64,000 bases of DNA from Platerodrilus igneus (taxonomy: Eukaryota > Arthropoda > Insecta > Coleoptera > Lycidae). Numbering within the stretch: the first letter of the stretch is position 1; every line of letters starts with the position of its first letter. Position numbers and translations under genes: made by a program. The notes beneath the pieces were generated by a model, which worked only from the letters and a program-made list of their open reading frames with translations, was not told where the DNA came from and ran no database searches. This document shows positions 35,124 through 45,245 of this stretch, piece after piece. Location of the stretch: contig JARFIW010000999.1 of the NCBI GenBank assembly GCA_036346225.1, positions 3,455,001 through 3,519,000 of the forward strand. The letters are read 5' to 3'.

Positions 35124-35126
<3 letters not shown>
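33001..35126 (-). repeat. E-family LTR-like repeat, about 2.1 kb
   Basis: Minus-strand order: start TTGTCGTGGAATTATAGG at 35126, AACACTGTGTATATAG, TATA-like CATATAAATAC at 34211-34221, AGCTCTCTTGC start-site-like context, donor-like CTTCAG|GTAAAG at 33725/33724, end GCAATTTTA followed by a PBS-like TGGTGCCCAATCCGTGGGGC (33031-33050). Same architecture as A, B and C, with little overall identity. Confidence 0.55.
33031..33050 (-). other. Primer-binding-site-like motif after the E repeat
   Basis: The minus strand reads TGGTGCCCAATCCGTGGGGC, one of the better matches to the tRNA-Lys1,2 PBS, directly after the E-family 3' end. Sequence to its left would be retroelement leader, but only about 50 bp remain before unrelated sequence. 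Confidence 0.55.

Positions 35127-35155
<29 letters not shown>
35127..35155. repeat. (TA)n microsatellite at a repeat junction
   Basis: Joins E (left) to the CACAGCA end of an inverted A copy (right). Confidence 0.95.
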
Positions 35156-37371
35156 TGCTGTGTTTCCCTTTATTAAATGTATGCTGTGTTTCCCTGTATT
35201 AGAATCGAGCCTCACGAATTGGGCGTCAAGAATGCTGTGATTCCACCAAAATCCGGGAACTACGCTTTTCGAATCGAGCCCCACGTTGGGCGCCATGTAT
35301 GCTGTGAAACCTCCTAAATTAACTGGTCCGTCGACTTTCTTCTGTTACTCGCCTCTTTACTCTTTTCCGCCTCGGCTGCTCCCCTAGATAAAACTTTCAT
35401 CCTCAATCATAAAAAAACAAACACATTCCTATCACAAACATCAACGTTAACTCTATTGACATCAATATTCACAATACATTAAAATTTCAAAATTAAAATT
35501 CAGCATAAATTTCAGTATCAGAAAATTTCAAGATTAAATTTATTATCATTTTAATGTGCATCCAGAATTAAAGTCTTTGTAGGATGCCTACTAATTAATG
35601 TAACAATATATGCAGACCTGAGTCTGAGTACAAAGGGAGCATCTACCACCCCTTTACGTTAATTAACCAGGTTCGTCTAATTGAGCTCAAAGACATACCC
35701 AAATTTTCATCAAGAACATAAATACTAAATACTCCTTTCGACTTAAACAAGAAAATTTCACCTTAAAATTAAAAATTTGTTGTTAGTACAACTTCATTAC
35801 TGTCCATTTTAAGTAAATAAATTATAAAGTTATTCAACACACACGAAAACATCAAAATCCAACAACAAAGCATAAGTTACCTGAAGGTTACTGCACTCGT
35901 GGCGTCAATGAACATCGTCCTCTGTTAATCACACCAATCCAACTGGGTTAGGTTTAGGTCCTCGGATTAGTGGTCGCCTTTAAAATTTACACCACCATTC
36001 ATCTAAAGTTGTTTCAGTGCTTTTCCGGAACTCATTTGTGTATATCTGAAGCTTGTTTTGTGGATCCAGACACGTTTACGAATAATTTAATTATTACCAC
36101 CCCTGAAAAATAGCAAAGAAATTCATACTTCTTTCACAAATATACGCCAAAACTGCCTACTTTTGTGTATTCATTTGTCGTTGCAAATTTGACTAATTGG
36201 TACAGTGATACTAAACTTTATTACCTTGTATCTTCCTTTCTAAGTGCACTAAATTACATTCATTGTAGCACGTAAAGAACAAACTGTTTTAAATCACCAA
36301 AATATACGAGCAAACTGTTTAAATTATTTAATCAAAATCGGAAAACTAAAAAGCACTGTTTAACGTATTGAATCAAGTCGAAAATCTAAGAGAGCTTGTT
36401 CATATTAACCTGGGTATATATAGAGGTTAGCCTGTCTGTCGGTCTTGTCCCCAAAACGGACAATTCTTCAGAATTTCGCATGCTAGGTTCCCATTCCGCA
36501 GCCCGGCATGCGATTTTTACGAAATTTGCACTCGCACCATTTAAATCTCAGAAATTTCGACACGGCTCGCAACGTCTGGAAATAACTAATTAAATTTTAT
36601 ACAGAAATGTTATTTTTACCTCTCAATTTTGCCTTTTATTTTCAACCAATCGCAACCCAGTGACTTTGCTCCACTCACGCCTTTTACTATATGTGTCTCT
36701 GTCTTGCGCATATTATCTGTCTCTATCTACCCTGTTCTTATTGGTGCAAATTGATATTCTTTATTATCGATTATTTCAGTCCATGTGGACTGTGAAATAA
36801 CCCACCTTTAGCATTTCCCGTAACTATTAAGCTACGGTTTCTCCAAGATTCTCTGTAACCATTATTTGCAAAATTTATGCAGAATGAGCCTTTTAAAAAT
36901 ACACAGGTGTTCAAACATAATACTTCTAAATAACACTTCTACGATTTGCATTTTATTGGGTTTTTACAAGTTTTTATAGATATTATATGTTACTAATGGT
37001 TCAATTAACTCCAATTAAAATAATACCCTTTAATTTTTAGTGACTCCTAATCAAATATTAATTATTATCTGTACGTTTTGTTTAATACCGGTTACTTAAA
37101 ATTGAGTTAATTAATATAAATTTTGCACGTAATTTCTATTTGTTTCTTTACTAGGAATAATTAAATTACACGTAGAGCTTTTTAATACTGCTTCCTTTTT
37201 TTTTATAGCAAGCGTCTTGTACATAATTTAACTCCCTTATTTTTAATGAAACGAATGAATTTTTATGCTTTACGGTTTTTTAATAACGCGTACCTTTTCC
37301 CAAAGCTTCTACACGGTGATTAAAATTATTTGATGTGATTATTTAATTTTCTACCCTGGTCTAAATATGAG

Positions 37372-37373
<2 letters not shown>
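35156..37373 (-). repeat. A-family LTR-like repeat, inverted full copy with extra PBS modules
   Basis: Reverse complement of 6723-8816. TATA GTATATATAGAGG (plus coordinates 36414-36426), donor-like CTTCAG|GTAACT at 35881/35880. Past the donor part the minus strand shows four successive CACAGCA ends: the first is followed by an exact tRNA-Lys1,2 PBS (35278-35295), the second by a diverged PBS (35209-35228), the third by a short spacer, the fourth by the TA tract. Family A at 8745-8816 shows the same module once. Confidence 0.65.
35278..35295 (-). other. Exact tRNA-Lys1,2 primer-binding site
   Basis: The minus strand reads TGGCGCCCAACGTGGGGC immediately after CACAGCATACA. These 18 bases are the established PBS complementary to the 3' end of tRNA-Lys1,2 used by several retroviruses and LTR retrotransposons. 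It marks the preceding sequence as an LTR 3' end and is the best single support for calling these repeats LTRs. Confidence 0.75.

Positions 37374-37402
<29 letters not shown>
37374..37402. repeat. (TA)n microsatellite at a repeat junction
   Basis: Joins the A repeat to the 3' LTR of the gag-only element. Confidence 0.95.
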
Positions 37403-37403
<1 letters not shown>

Positions 37404-38355
37404 CGTCGGCGCTACAATGACTTAATTAACAGAGGTTTACACACGAGGAAAAACAACAGCCAACAGTGCTGAATCACCATCATGAGTATGCAATTAACTA
37501 GATGGAATGGTCCTTGTACGTACAGTATCAATATTAACTAGCCCCTCCCGTAAAGATAATCATGCTCCCAAGAACACAAAAAAAAACACTAAGTTTAGGT
37601 GTTAAGTCGACCTTGATAAGCATCTTGTTATGATCATTTCACAAGGGTCAATGCCCCAATAAAAAATAATCATAAATTAACACTCACTGACGTGTCCCAG
37701 GCGCAGGCGGTCTGCGGCCTCCCCATAACAACAGGAGTGGCAATCAAACGGGGCTTTAGGGCCACCGAAAGAAGCTAGAATAATTACACGGCAAATTAAT
37801 TTTATTGCCACCAAAAAGTATAGGTTTGTAAAACCACCATTACTTACCACGCTGTATTGCGTGGACAAAATTCCAAAAAGAAAACGGAAACAAAAGAATA
37901 TAACAATCCCGTCAAATGTATTCGTCGTGTATATGGAAAAGAAAGTGAACCTTGACTCCTTTTAAAATAACAAGAATTCAACTCAATGCTAGTGTTATCA
38001 AAACATACTAACAGATAATTAGAAAACTCGAAATACGGTTTATCGGATAGTTCAATACGTTATTTCAACGAGTTTTAGATTGAAACAATACAAAAAGTAA
38101 TTACACGCTTTCTTGAAGTGTAGCAAGTTCACGGATACCTAAAACAGGGTATTCACTATTTAATTTATAGAATAAACTTTTCGCTTCAAAGTAAATAGGT
38201 TTAAAATGAAAATTATTAGGAAGCGTACTTATTGTGAACACGTAGAATATACAGGATGTTGTTGGTGGATTGGAGCAGAATCAAAGTAAATGAATATAAT
38301 GAAATACCAAAAAAGGGTAGCTTTTAACGGACCATCGTAAAGTAAACGTAACAAA
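37403..38355 (-). repeat. 3' LTR of the gag-only retrotransposon
   Basis: Same orientation and order of blocks as 43024-44300: CTACAATGAC at the inner/outer edge, AAAACTCGAAATACGGTTTATCGGA-like block near 38023 (43998 in the other), GGATACCT.AACAGG near 38134 (44112), AAACTTTT near 38173. It begins on the minus strand directly after a polypurine tract at 38356-38367. Divergence between the two LTRs is high, so the insertion is old. Confidence 0.6.
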
Positions 38356-38367
38356 TCCCCCCCAGCA
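38356..38367 (-). other. Polypurine tract before the 3' LTR
   Basis: The minus strand reads TGCTGGGGGGGA followed by TTTGTTACG. A G-rich tract directly upstream of a 3' LTR is the usual plus-strand primer in LTR retrotransposons. Confidence 0.5.
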
Positions 38368-39584
38368 AAATTAAATGGTTGGGGTAGAAGAGCAAAAGTA
38401 CAGGAGTGGACAGTACAAAAGAAAACCAAACAGAGAAAGAAGAAAAAGAAAAAAAAATTGCTTAAAAAAGAAATAAAGGAAACACTCCAAAATAAAAGAA
38501 GATTGGTTTCCTGCACAAAACCAAGAGTAAAGAAAAGAAGCGAGGAAGAAAACCAACAGTAACAGCCAAAGTGACAAGTGCCAAGCCTTAAAGTATGCTC
38601 GGGAACAACAAAAATGTTGGATAGAAAAAAAATTAAATTACTTCAAACTGTGGTACTCAAGAATCACAACAACCGAGAAACCAAAGAAAAGAAAAGTTGA
38701 CTTGTCCTATAGTCGACTAAGTAATGGTTTCAGATAAAAAGTAAAACGAACTATAAAGCACCTACCACAGGAAGTGGATCGAAAAAAAGTTTTTCCAAGT
38801 CAGCAAGAAGACCGACAGAAAGTAACACCAGTTACAGAAAAAGGAGAGGAATGTGGAACGAAAGGAACGAGAAAAAAAAGAAAAAAACCAAAAAGAGTAA
38901 CACCAAGCAACAAGTACAAGAACCACAAAGAAAAACCTAAGAATCGCACAAAAGAAAATAAAACAGAATCCCAATGTAGTTATGTATTAGTATGTGTGTA
39001 CGTGTGCGTGCGTGCGTGTGTGTGTTGATGTATGAGTATGTGTGTGTGTGTGTATGTGTAGGTGTATGAAGTGTGTGTGTGTGTGTGTGTATGTAGTGTG
39101 CGTGTATAAAGTGTGTGTGTGTGTATGTGTTGGACCGCTGTAGTCGCATCTTACAACAGGCAGGTCGTACCGTGGGACTATTCTATTCCTGAACCCACAC
39201 GAGAAGTAAATAAAAGGAAGCGTACATTTAAGAAATTAAGTACTATGGAGAGCAAAGTTAGCATAAGAATCTGGGGTGCGGGGACTAGATATTGAGCTTA
39301 AGAAGTTTGCGCCGCCAGCAAGAAAAAGAAACAAAATCAAGAACATTAGGACTTCGTCGACATACATCTTCCGATACGGAAGGAGCATAGACCAATGTCT
39401 GTCTCTTTTGGGCAGTTTTCTGCCAAACAGGAACAGTAGGGAGTGTAGTAGTTGTAGCACGAAGTTTAGGAGGGGCCAGGATAGTTTAGAAAACTCAAAA
39501 CGCGTGATAGAAGGACGTTGTTTGTTGTTAGGATTGGTAGTAAGAAAGTCAACGGCAGAAAAGAAAACATCATGGGTTGTCAGA
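38368..39584 (-). other. Internal 3' region of the gag-only element with a (TG)n run
   Basis: Strongly strand-asymmetric: A/G-rich on the plus strand, so T/C-rich in the element's sense. A degenerate (TG)n microsatellite occupies 38990-39131. Near 39340-39500 the minus strand encodes a Pro/Thr-rich stretch (APPKLRATTTTLPTVPVW). I find no protease, reverse transcriptase or integrase here. Confidence 0.45.
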
Positions 39585-40255
39585 ATATCAATGGTAGAAA
39601 AGAAAAAGTATCGGCTGTAAGGGAATCAACCTTACGAAAAGAAACACTAGCAGAGCACACTTCAGTTACCTTAGATAGAGGGACAGAAGTAGATAAAATT
39701 TCAACGACGTTAGATAAAGGACTAGAAGTATCACAGTTAGGAAAGAGGACGGCATTGACTGTAGAAATATCAATCTTAGGAAAAGGAGCAGAATCCGATA
39801 ACACTTAAACCATATTACATAAAGGAACATAATCAGGTAGAAGTTCATCAACGTTACAAGAACAAACAGTATCAAGTAGAACTTCGCCAATGTTAGATAA
39901 AGGAGTCGAATGAAGTTTATCAACTTGAAAGAAAAGAGCAGCACCAGATAGAATTTCATCAGCTTTACAAAAACAAACAGCATCAGGAAGAACTTCATTC
40001 ACGATAGATAAGGAAGCAGAATCAGGTTGGCTTCAGTCAACATTAGACAACAGGACATCAGCTAGGATTTCACCAACCTTAGTTAAAAGAACAGAAGCAA
40101 GTAGCATTTTGTCAGCATGAGAAAAATGAGTAAGAGTAGGTAACGTTTTATCAACGTCCGAAAAAGGAGTAGAATCAAGTAAGACTTTATCACTGTTAGA
40201 CAACGGAGTAGGAACAGACAAAACTTCAGCCACAATAGGAACTGATTCTTAAACA
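39585..40255 (-). pseudogene. Coding-repeat region of the gag-only element, 13-aa (39-bp) units
   Basis: The minus strand carries about 15-17 tandem 39-bp units. At the best part, 40033-40233, they read AEVLSVPTPLSNS, DKVLLDSTPFSDV, DKTLPTLTHFSHA, DKMLLASVLLTKV; consensus roughly (D/E)EVLLDS.PLSNV. The same register returns at 39805-40002 and 39580-39804 after small deletions. Stops and frame changes interrupt it. Preservation of a 13-residue pattern rather than only DNA identity suggests it was once translated. No known domain is recognised. Confidence 0.65.
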
Positions 40256-40299
40256 ATGGTAGATAACGAACTAGGATCAGGTAAAACTTTGACAACAGC

Positions 40300-40910
40300 A
40301 GCAACAGGCACTGTAGCTACGGGTTCTCTAACTTCAACAGGACCTTCTCTACCCGTATTAGAATTTATCGTCATTTCAGCTACAGCTGCTATTGCAGACA
40401 CGACAGAAATTTCTTAAGTAGAACCATTTCAGAAAGCAGGAACATGTAAAATTTTGACAGCAACAGCAAGCATTAAAGATACAGGTTCGTGAATTTCAAT
40501 AGGACTTTCGCTAACTGAATTAGAAGTTATCGTCACTTCAGCTACAGCTGTTATTGTAGGTATGTCAGCAATTTCTTGACTAGAATCATTTAAGAAAACA
40601 GGAACAGGTAAAATTTTGATAAAAATGGCAACAGGCATTAACGATACAGGTCCATGAACTTCAACAGGACCCTCTCTGACTGAATTAGAAATAATTGTCA
40701 CTTTAGCGATATTTGTGCTTGCAGACACGACAGGAATTTCTTGGGTAGGATCATTTGAAAAAGCGGCAACAAACTCTTGAGAAGCTAGCTGCAAGTCACT
40801 GATTCAAAGTATGGGCAGCACTGGTGTTGGAGGCACAGTTTGGGGTGCAAAAGAAGACGTCGGTTCTAGTTGGTCATCTTTTGAATCGCGAAAAAAAGAA
40901 GGAATTTGGT
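40300..40910 (-). pseudogene. Coding-repeat region of the gag-only element, 54/55-aa units
   Basis: Three units with starts at 40660, 40495 and 40333 (spacings 165 and 162 bp) and part of a fourth. Each unit reads, in order, QEI..(V/I), AVAEVTI.SN(S/T), a (V/R)E.P(V/I)E(V/I)..PV block and a VKIL.VP.F block. The open frame covers 40429-40794. Upstream a Pro/Thr-rich lead (FAPQTVPPTPVLPI) ends in a stop near 40800. It lies between the zinc-knuckle region and the 13-aa array, so the three make one long gag-type product. Confidence 0.65.
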
Positions 40911-41017
40911 TCTTGTTAGTAGAGGTTCGGTAAGTAAGGGCGTGATAGCCGTAAAAATCAATATTATAGTTCAAAGGCTCATATGGCTAAAAAGGGTATG
41001 AGGTGACGGTAGTAGGG

Positions 41018-41500
41018 TGTTACATGCCAAAATTTGGCAATGTACATTGTTTAATTGGTAAATAAATTCCCGCGAATATTTTTAAATGAACTTGTCAATT
41101 TCCGTCATTCCAGACAGTTGCATGTGCGCAAAAGAATGCGCAGGTGCGAGTAGTGTCGAAAGCGACCATTAAGCTACGAGACCTGAAGCCAAGAACATCT
41201 ATCTGTGTGGTGTGCCTTTTCTTTTTAGGTGGTAGGTTCCTTTCTACCTTGCCTTAATCGTTCCTTATACCTGGATCCTTATTGTTCCACCTACGAGAGC
41301 ATAGAGTTTAGGATGGACGGATTGGAAATTTGGAGTCAACATGGCGTGATGTGATCCACAAAACGTAATGGACCCTGGGATTTGGCTGCAAGGTGCGATT
41401 TAAGTGAGTAAATTGTTTTTATTTACATTGTGCATGAAAATTTGACCAATGCATCACCTTTAAACGCGTTCGGTATTTGGTACAAAATGGCGCGTAATTT
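41018..41500 (+). mobile_element. Short LTR element inserted in the gag-only retrotransposon
   Basis: Starts TGTTACATGCCAAAATTTGGCA and matches 56347-56900 in order: the start palindrome, TAAAT.....CGCG.A, ATTTCCGTCA, CCTT.CC...TTGCCTT..T(C)GTTC.TTA, a PBS-like ATTTGGAGTCAACATGG at 41328, a donor-like AAGTGAGTA at 41404, and AATGGCGCG.TAATTT near 41490. It splits the gag reading region. Confidence 0.65.
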
Positions 41501-41529
41501 GCAGCGTAATTATACGTTATATTAAACAA

Positions 41530-42335
41530 TTGCGCAATAGTATAGCAACGCGTGAAGCACAACAAGGGCGAGCAGAAGGAGGTGTAGAAAAGAATGTAGA
41601 ACTAGAAACGTAGAAAATTTTGTTCGAAGCTACATTTGCCGAAGAAGGATATGTTTTGATAGTAGAAGAAGGATGACCTGGATGAGGGGCAGAAGAAAAC
41701 GTAGAGTGAGAAGCAGAAGAAGCTAGACACGTAGAGAAGAGGACAGAATTTGAAGTAGGATTCGAAGACCTATTAGTAGTAGTACGATAACAGTCTGGAT
41801 AGTTGCGGCGAGAAACTCCCTTATATCCGCAACTATAACAGCGAAGTACTTGAGGACGAGTACAACGTGTCGAAATATGACCAGGTTTGTCGCAATTAGA
41901 GCAGATAACATGACGAGTAGAAGCAGAACTAGTAAGAAGAACAGTAGAACGTAAGGAAGAATTATCGGATCTACTCGTAGGCGTAGGAAAAATCTTAACA
42001 ACTCGGCCATGTGAAGCAAAAGTATGTTCTTAAGTAGTAGCAAACTTATAAGCAAAATCCAGGGGGTTCGAAATGTTGATTCAGTAAATTGGACAACGAC
42101 TTCCAGTCAGAAAACCTATGCCGGTAACCACGATACCAAAGCAACGTTTTCGACTTGAACAAATCCACTGCAGACTCAAATAAAGGCAATTCCGATACAT
42201 GGTGAGTTCGTCAGAGTTTTTCAACCCGTCTCAAAAATCATGTACAGTAAGAGTGTTCGAGAAACCAGAAAATTTCAAGTTCCACTCGCACACATGAAGA
42301 CCTTGGTAGGAAGCCGAAAAATAAGTCATTTTAAA
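41530..42335 (-). pseudogene. Retrotransposon Gag with CCHC zinc knuckles, broken
   Basis: Gag would form the particle and bind element RNA. Minus-strand order from 42335: LHVCEWNLKFSGFSNTLTVH, DFLRRVEKL, stop, SELPLFESAVDLFKSKTLLWYRG, SDWKSLSNLLNQHFEPP, then an apparent internal deletion, a stop, and TPTSRSDNSSLRS. A perfect CX2CX4HX4C knuckle (CSNCDKPGHISTRC) lies at 41862-41903. A second at 41799-41840 (CYSCGYKGVSRRNY) has lost its His and last Cys. A Ser/Thr/Pro-rich tail follows to about 41530. The WNLKFSG...LF.SAV....LLWYR pattern is that of insect Ty3/gypsy-type Gag proteins. Stops and the deletion make it a relic. Confidence 0.85.
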
Positions 42336-43003
42336 TACGAACAAGAAAGAAATTGGTAGAAAGTAATTAAATAAAGGCTAACCGCAACTCGATAAAAGCC
42401 AAAAGAAAATTATTGCAAATACAGGGCAATCTAAAACATATCCGACGGATAAACTTTAGAAATACCAATAGGAGCAAAACAACAATATAGAAATTAGAAT
42501 AAAGCTGTAGAATAAAAGAAAAATCGAAGAAAGAAAAACGCAACTCTAGACTTGATGAGGAGAACAAAATATACAGAGAGGGAAAGAAAAAAAAAATTTT
42601 GGGCGCCAGCGTTTTCAATTGACTAGCATTATTGGCAAAAACATAAGTCCAATAATCTGACATTAACCAACCGATGATATTAAACGATTAGGAAAGAAAA
42701 CACAACTAAAATTTGAGAATATAGAACCGCATGTGAGGGACAGCAAAGAGGCGAAAAAAAAATGAAATAACAGTTTGAACGTAAAGGAAGGAAAAAGAAG
42801 TAGCATCAAGTCAAGAAATGCGGGTAACGTAGGAACTTAGGCACTAAGAATAAAAAAAATCGGAGTAAAAATTAAATAACACAAACCCGGAGCAGAAATT
42901 AATCAAAGCTAAATCGAAGTAACCGTTAACTAAAACAAAATCGGGGCCAAAGCTACACGAAACAAAATCGGAGCACAAAAAAAATTAACTAAAGCAAACT
43001 CGT
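42336..43003 (-). other. 5' leader of the gag-only element
   Basis: Lies between PBS and gag. 42840-43000 holds four to five degenerate units of about 28 bp of the type GCTCCGATTTTG-TT...TTAGTTAA on the minus strand. No coding signal until the gag homology begins. Confidence 0.5.
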
Positions 43004-43023
43004 GGCCCCACGCCAGGGCGTCA
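43004..43023 (-). other. Primer-binding site of the gag-only element
   Basis: The minus strand reads TGACGCCCTGGCGTGGGGCC, a diverged tRNA-Lys1,2-type PBS, directly after the 5' LTR end (...GTATAAATTT) and before the gag leader. Here LTR, PBS, leader and gag are in the correct order, which supports the PBS reading of the same motif elsewhere in the window. Confidence 0.6.
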
Positions 43024-44300
43024 AAATTTATACTACGTACAATGACGTAGCCGGAAGGAAACTTAAATATACCAGGTTAACTACCAATGCGGGGAGGGAA
43101 GGGGTTCCTAGCAACACAAAAATAATACATCGCCAACAATTTTCTATTTACAATAAGAAAACACAAATAGAGAAATTTCTATCAAAACAGCAAAACAAAA
43201 TTATCTAAGGTTACTATTTATTAAAACGATTTTACTTTATGGACAAATTCACTAATTGTTCCACGAAGTGCGCAATTCGTAGCTAACATGCAATAAATCG
43301 AATCAGTACCAAAAAGAATAACGCTGATACTTTCGTATAAACGAATGGGTTAATTAAAAAAAAACATTAAATTTAGGAACCTCTCTAGTAAGGATTTTAC
43401 CATACGAAACATTTGTTACAACTCTAATCAGTAAAAAAAATACTGCTGATACTTTCGTATAAGCAGTGGGTTGAGTACAAAAAGCAAAAGCATTAAAGTT
43501 CGAAACTTTTCTAGTAAGGATTTTACCAGAACAAACATTAGCGTGTCTAATTTCAAATTGGGTTTATCCCCGGAAAACAAATCACATACATGTGTCGGGA
43601 TACTTATCTGGTCAGCTCTCGGAAGCGAATTGACACAGCATGCCGCGGTAGTCAGCAACAACCATTCTACTACCGTAATTGCAACGGCGGTCTACATGCA
43701 AGAGCAGTTGATTTACATCAAGGAATAATTGAGCTACGCAACAAGCAATTTAGCCTCCAGCTAAGAGCTAAAAAAACAGGAAAATATTACTAATATTAAC
43801 AATTCAGTACCGCCTACCGATACACAACAAATCTACACATTTGATAGAAGAGAAACGTACATCGCTCTTGGAGTAACAGAACGAGTAGTTTTTACAAGTG
43901 CATCAACGCACAAGCTGTAGAATCAAAGTTTAAAAGGAGTTGAAAATAACACGAACTCGAAAAGTAAACATCTGCGTTATCGAAACCCGATTGAAATTGG
44001 AAAACACGGTTTTATCGGAAAATAGTAGAATCTATTATTTCGACGAATCTTTAGATGGGAAACCCACAAGAACGCAATTATACGTTATCGGAAGGTATAA
44101 CGCGCTCCGGATACCTTAACAGGATCTTGACTAATTAATTGTAGCTTAAACTTTTGTCGTTTCAAAACAACTAGATTTACGTTGAGAAATTCTTAGAAAG
44201 AGTATTTATTATTAATTATGCAAAAGGATTTAACAATAGACATGAAATTTATACGAACGGATAATGAATTAACAAGGGATCTTAGTTGAAAATTATGATA
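43024..44300 (-). repeat. 5' LTR of the gag-only retrotransposon
   Basis: Shares ordered blocks with the 3' LTR (37403-38355) and, inverted, with 54360-55400. It holds a tandem duplication of about 130 bp (43290-43400 and 43425-43530, sharing GCTGATACTTTCGTATAA and CTAGTAAGGATTTTACCA) not present in the 3' LTR. Outer boundary uncertain by tens of bp because of divergence. Confidence 0.6.
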
Positions 44301-44479
44301 AAACGAGCTTATCTGAACAGGTACAATATATCGGGTATTCTGGGGAGAATTTAATACTAGAAAAGGAATTTATGTAAATTAAATAACCAATTATTGCTGA
44401 AAATGAGCGTAGCAGGTTCTTGATCGATTTAGTAGAATCAAGTTAAATCGTCTTCTTTTCTCGTCCGCGGAGTTGCTCT

Positions 44480-45245
44480 CGACAATACCTTTGTTCGCAA
44501 ATAATTATGCAGTTCAGTTGAGGCTTTTACAACTTCATCGATTGTCTCCAACATGCACTCAAATGCCCTCTTATAAATACAAAATCTGGCCGCTAAAATA
44601 CCAAATGAGCGTTCCGCAGTTTGTCGTGCTCAAGATATCCGGTAACTTTAAAGTTCTGTATTACTTTCACGTTTGGATATGGACGCAATAAATAATTCGT
44701 TAATGGAAACACTTTATTCCCGATAAAAACATATAGTGTAGTTTCTGTTTGCCCAGATAACGGTTTATTTGGGCAACTGAAGAGATCCATTGTTCAACTG
44801 CTGTCCTAAATTCGAATTAGCAAATATACTCCCGTCAATTTATCTACCCTTGCAACCTACGTCGATAGTTATAAAGAGATACTGAGCGGCTAGTGTTGCC
44901 ATTAAAATGATCAAACAGCGTTCTTTGTAATTAACGTACGATGAACAGTTACGTTGTGGTGTCAGAATACCCACATGTTTATAATCTAGCGCTCCAACGC
45001 AGTTATACATTTGCCATTTTCTCTCAAATTTAAACGCAACGTTTTCTCAAATTTCTACAGTTGGCATAGACATATAAATAGGTTACAAACGAAACCAGAT
45101 CGCTTTGCACACTTGTGAAACAATGTTTTACGCACTTCTTTCCCCATTCAGTAGCTCAAGTCTATAGCTTTTAACACATCTCAAGTTGCCAAGAATCTGA
45201 AAGAAAGTAAACATTTATGACAGCAGGTGCTGTTGTCAAGGACAA
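44480..45245 (-). pseudogene. PIF/Harbinger (HARBI1-like) transposase, broken
   Basis: DDE nuclease of a Harbinger transposon. Minus strand, several frames: LLSFRFLAT near 45195, KWQMYNCVGALDYKHVGILT with the first catalytic Asp at 44984-44986, SSYVNYKERCLIILMA, FITIDVGCKGR then a stop, then in another frame TTLYVFIGNKVFPLTNYLLRPYPN where the second catalytic Asp of the GDEAFPL motif is Asn (codon 44716-44718). Then ARQTAERSFGILAARFCIYKR (third acidic residue present) and EVVKASTELHNYL. At least three frame changes or stops. The order of motifs leaves little doubt about the family. Confidence 0.88.

Noticed and set aside
1047..37402. CRISPR array suggested by regular TA-spaced units
   Set aside because: Units are 2-kb interspersed repeats in both orientations in a eukaryotic genome with introns, not short direct repeats with unique spacers.
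38229..38974. Hydrophobic Phe/Leu-rich minus frames, considered as membrane proteins
   Set aside because: They come from a long T/C-rich strand of the retroelement interior; no start context, homology or codon signal.
39276..39620. 114-codon plus frame in the gag-only element
   Set aside because: It is antisense to the 13-aa repeats and the Pro-rich stretch, without any motif.
41723..42055. 110-codon Leu-rich minus frame
   Set aside because: Another frame of the same strand encodes the Gag zinc knuckle, so this is an alternative-frame artefact.
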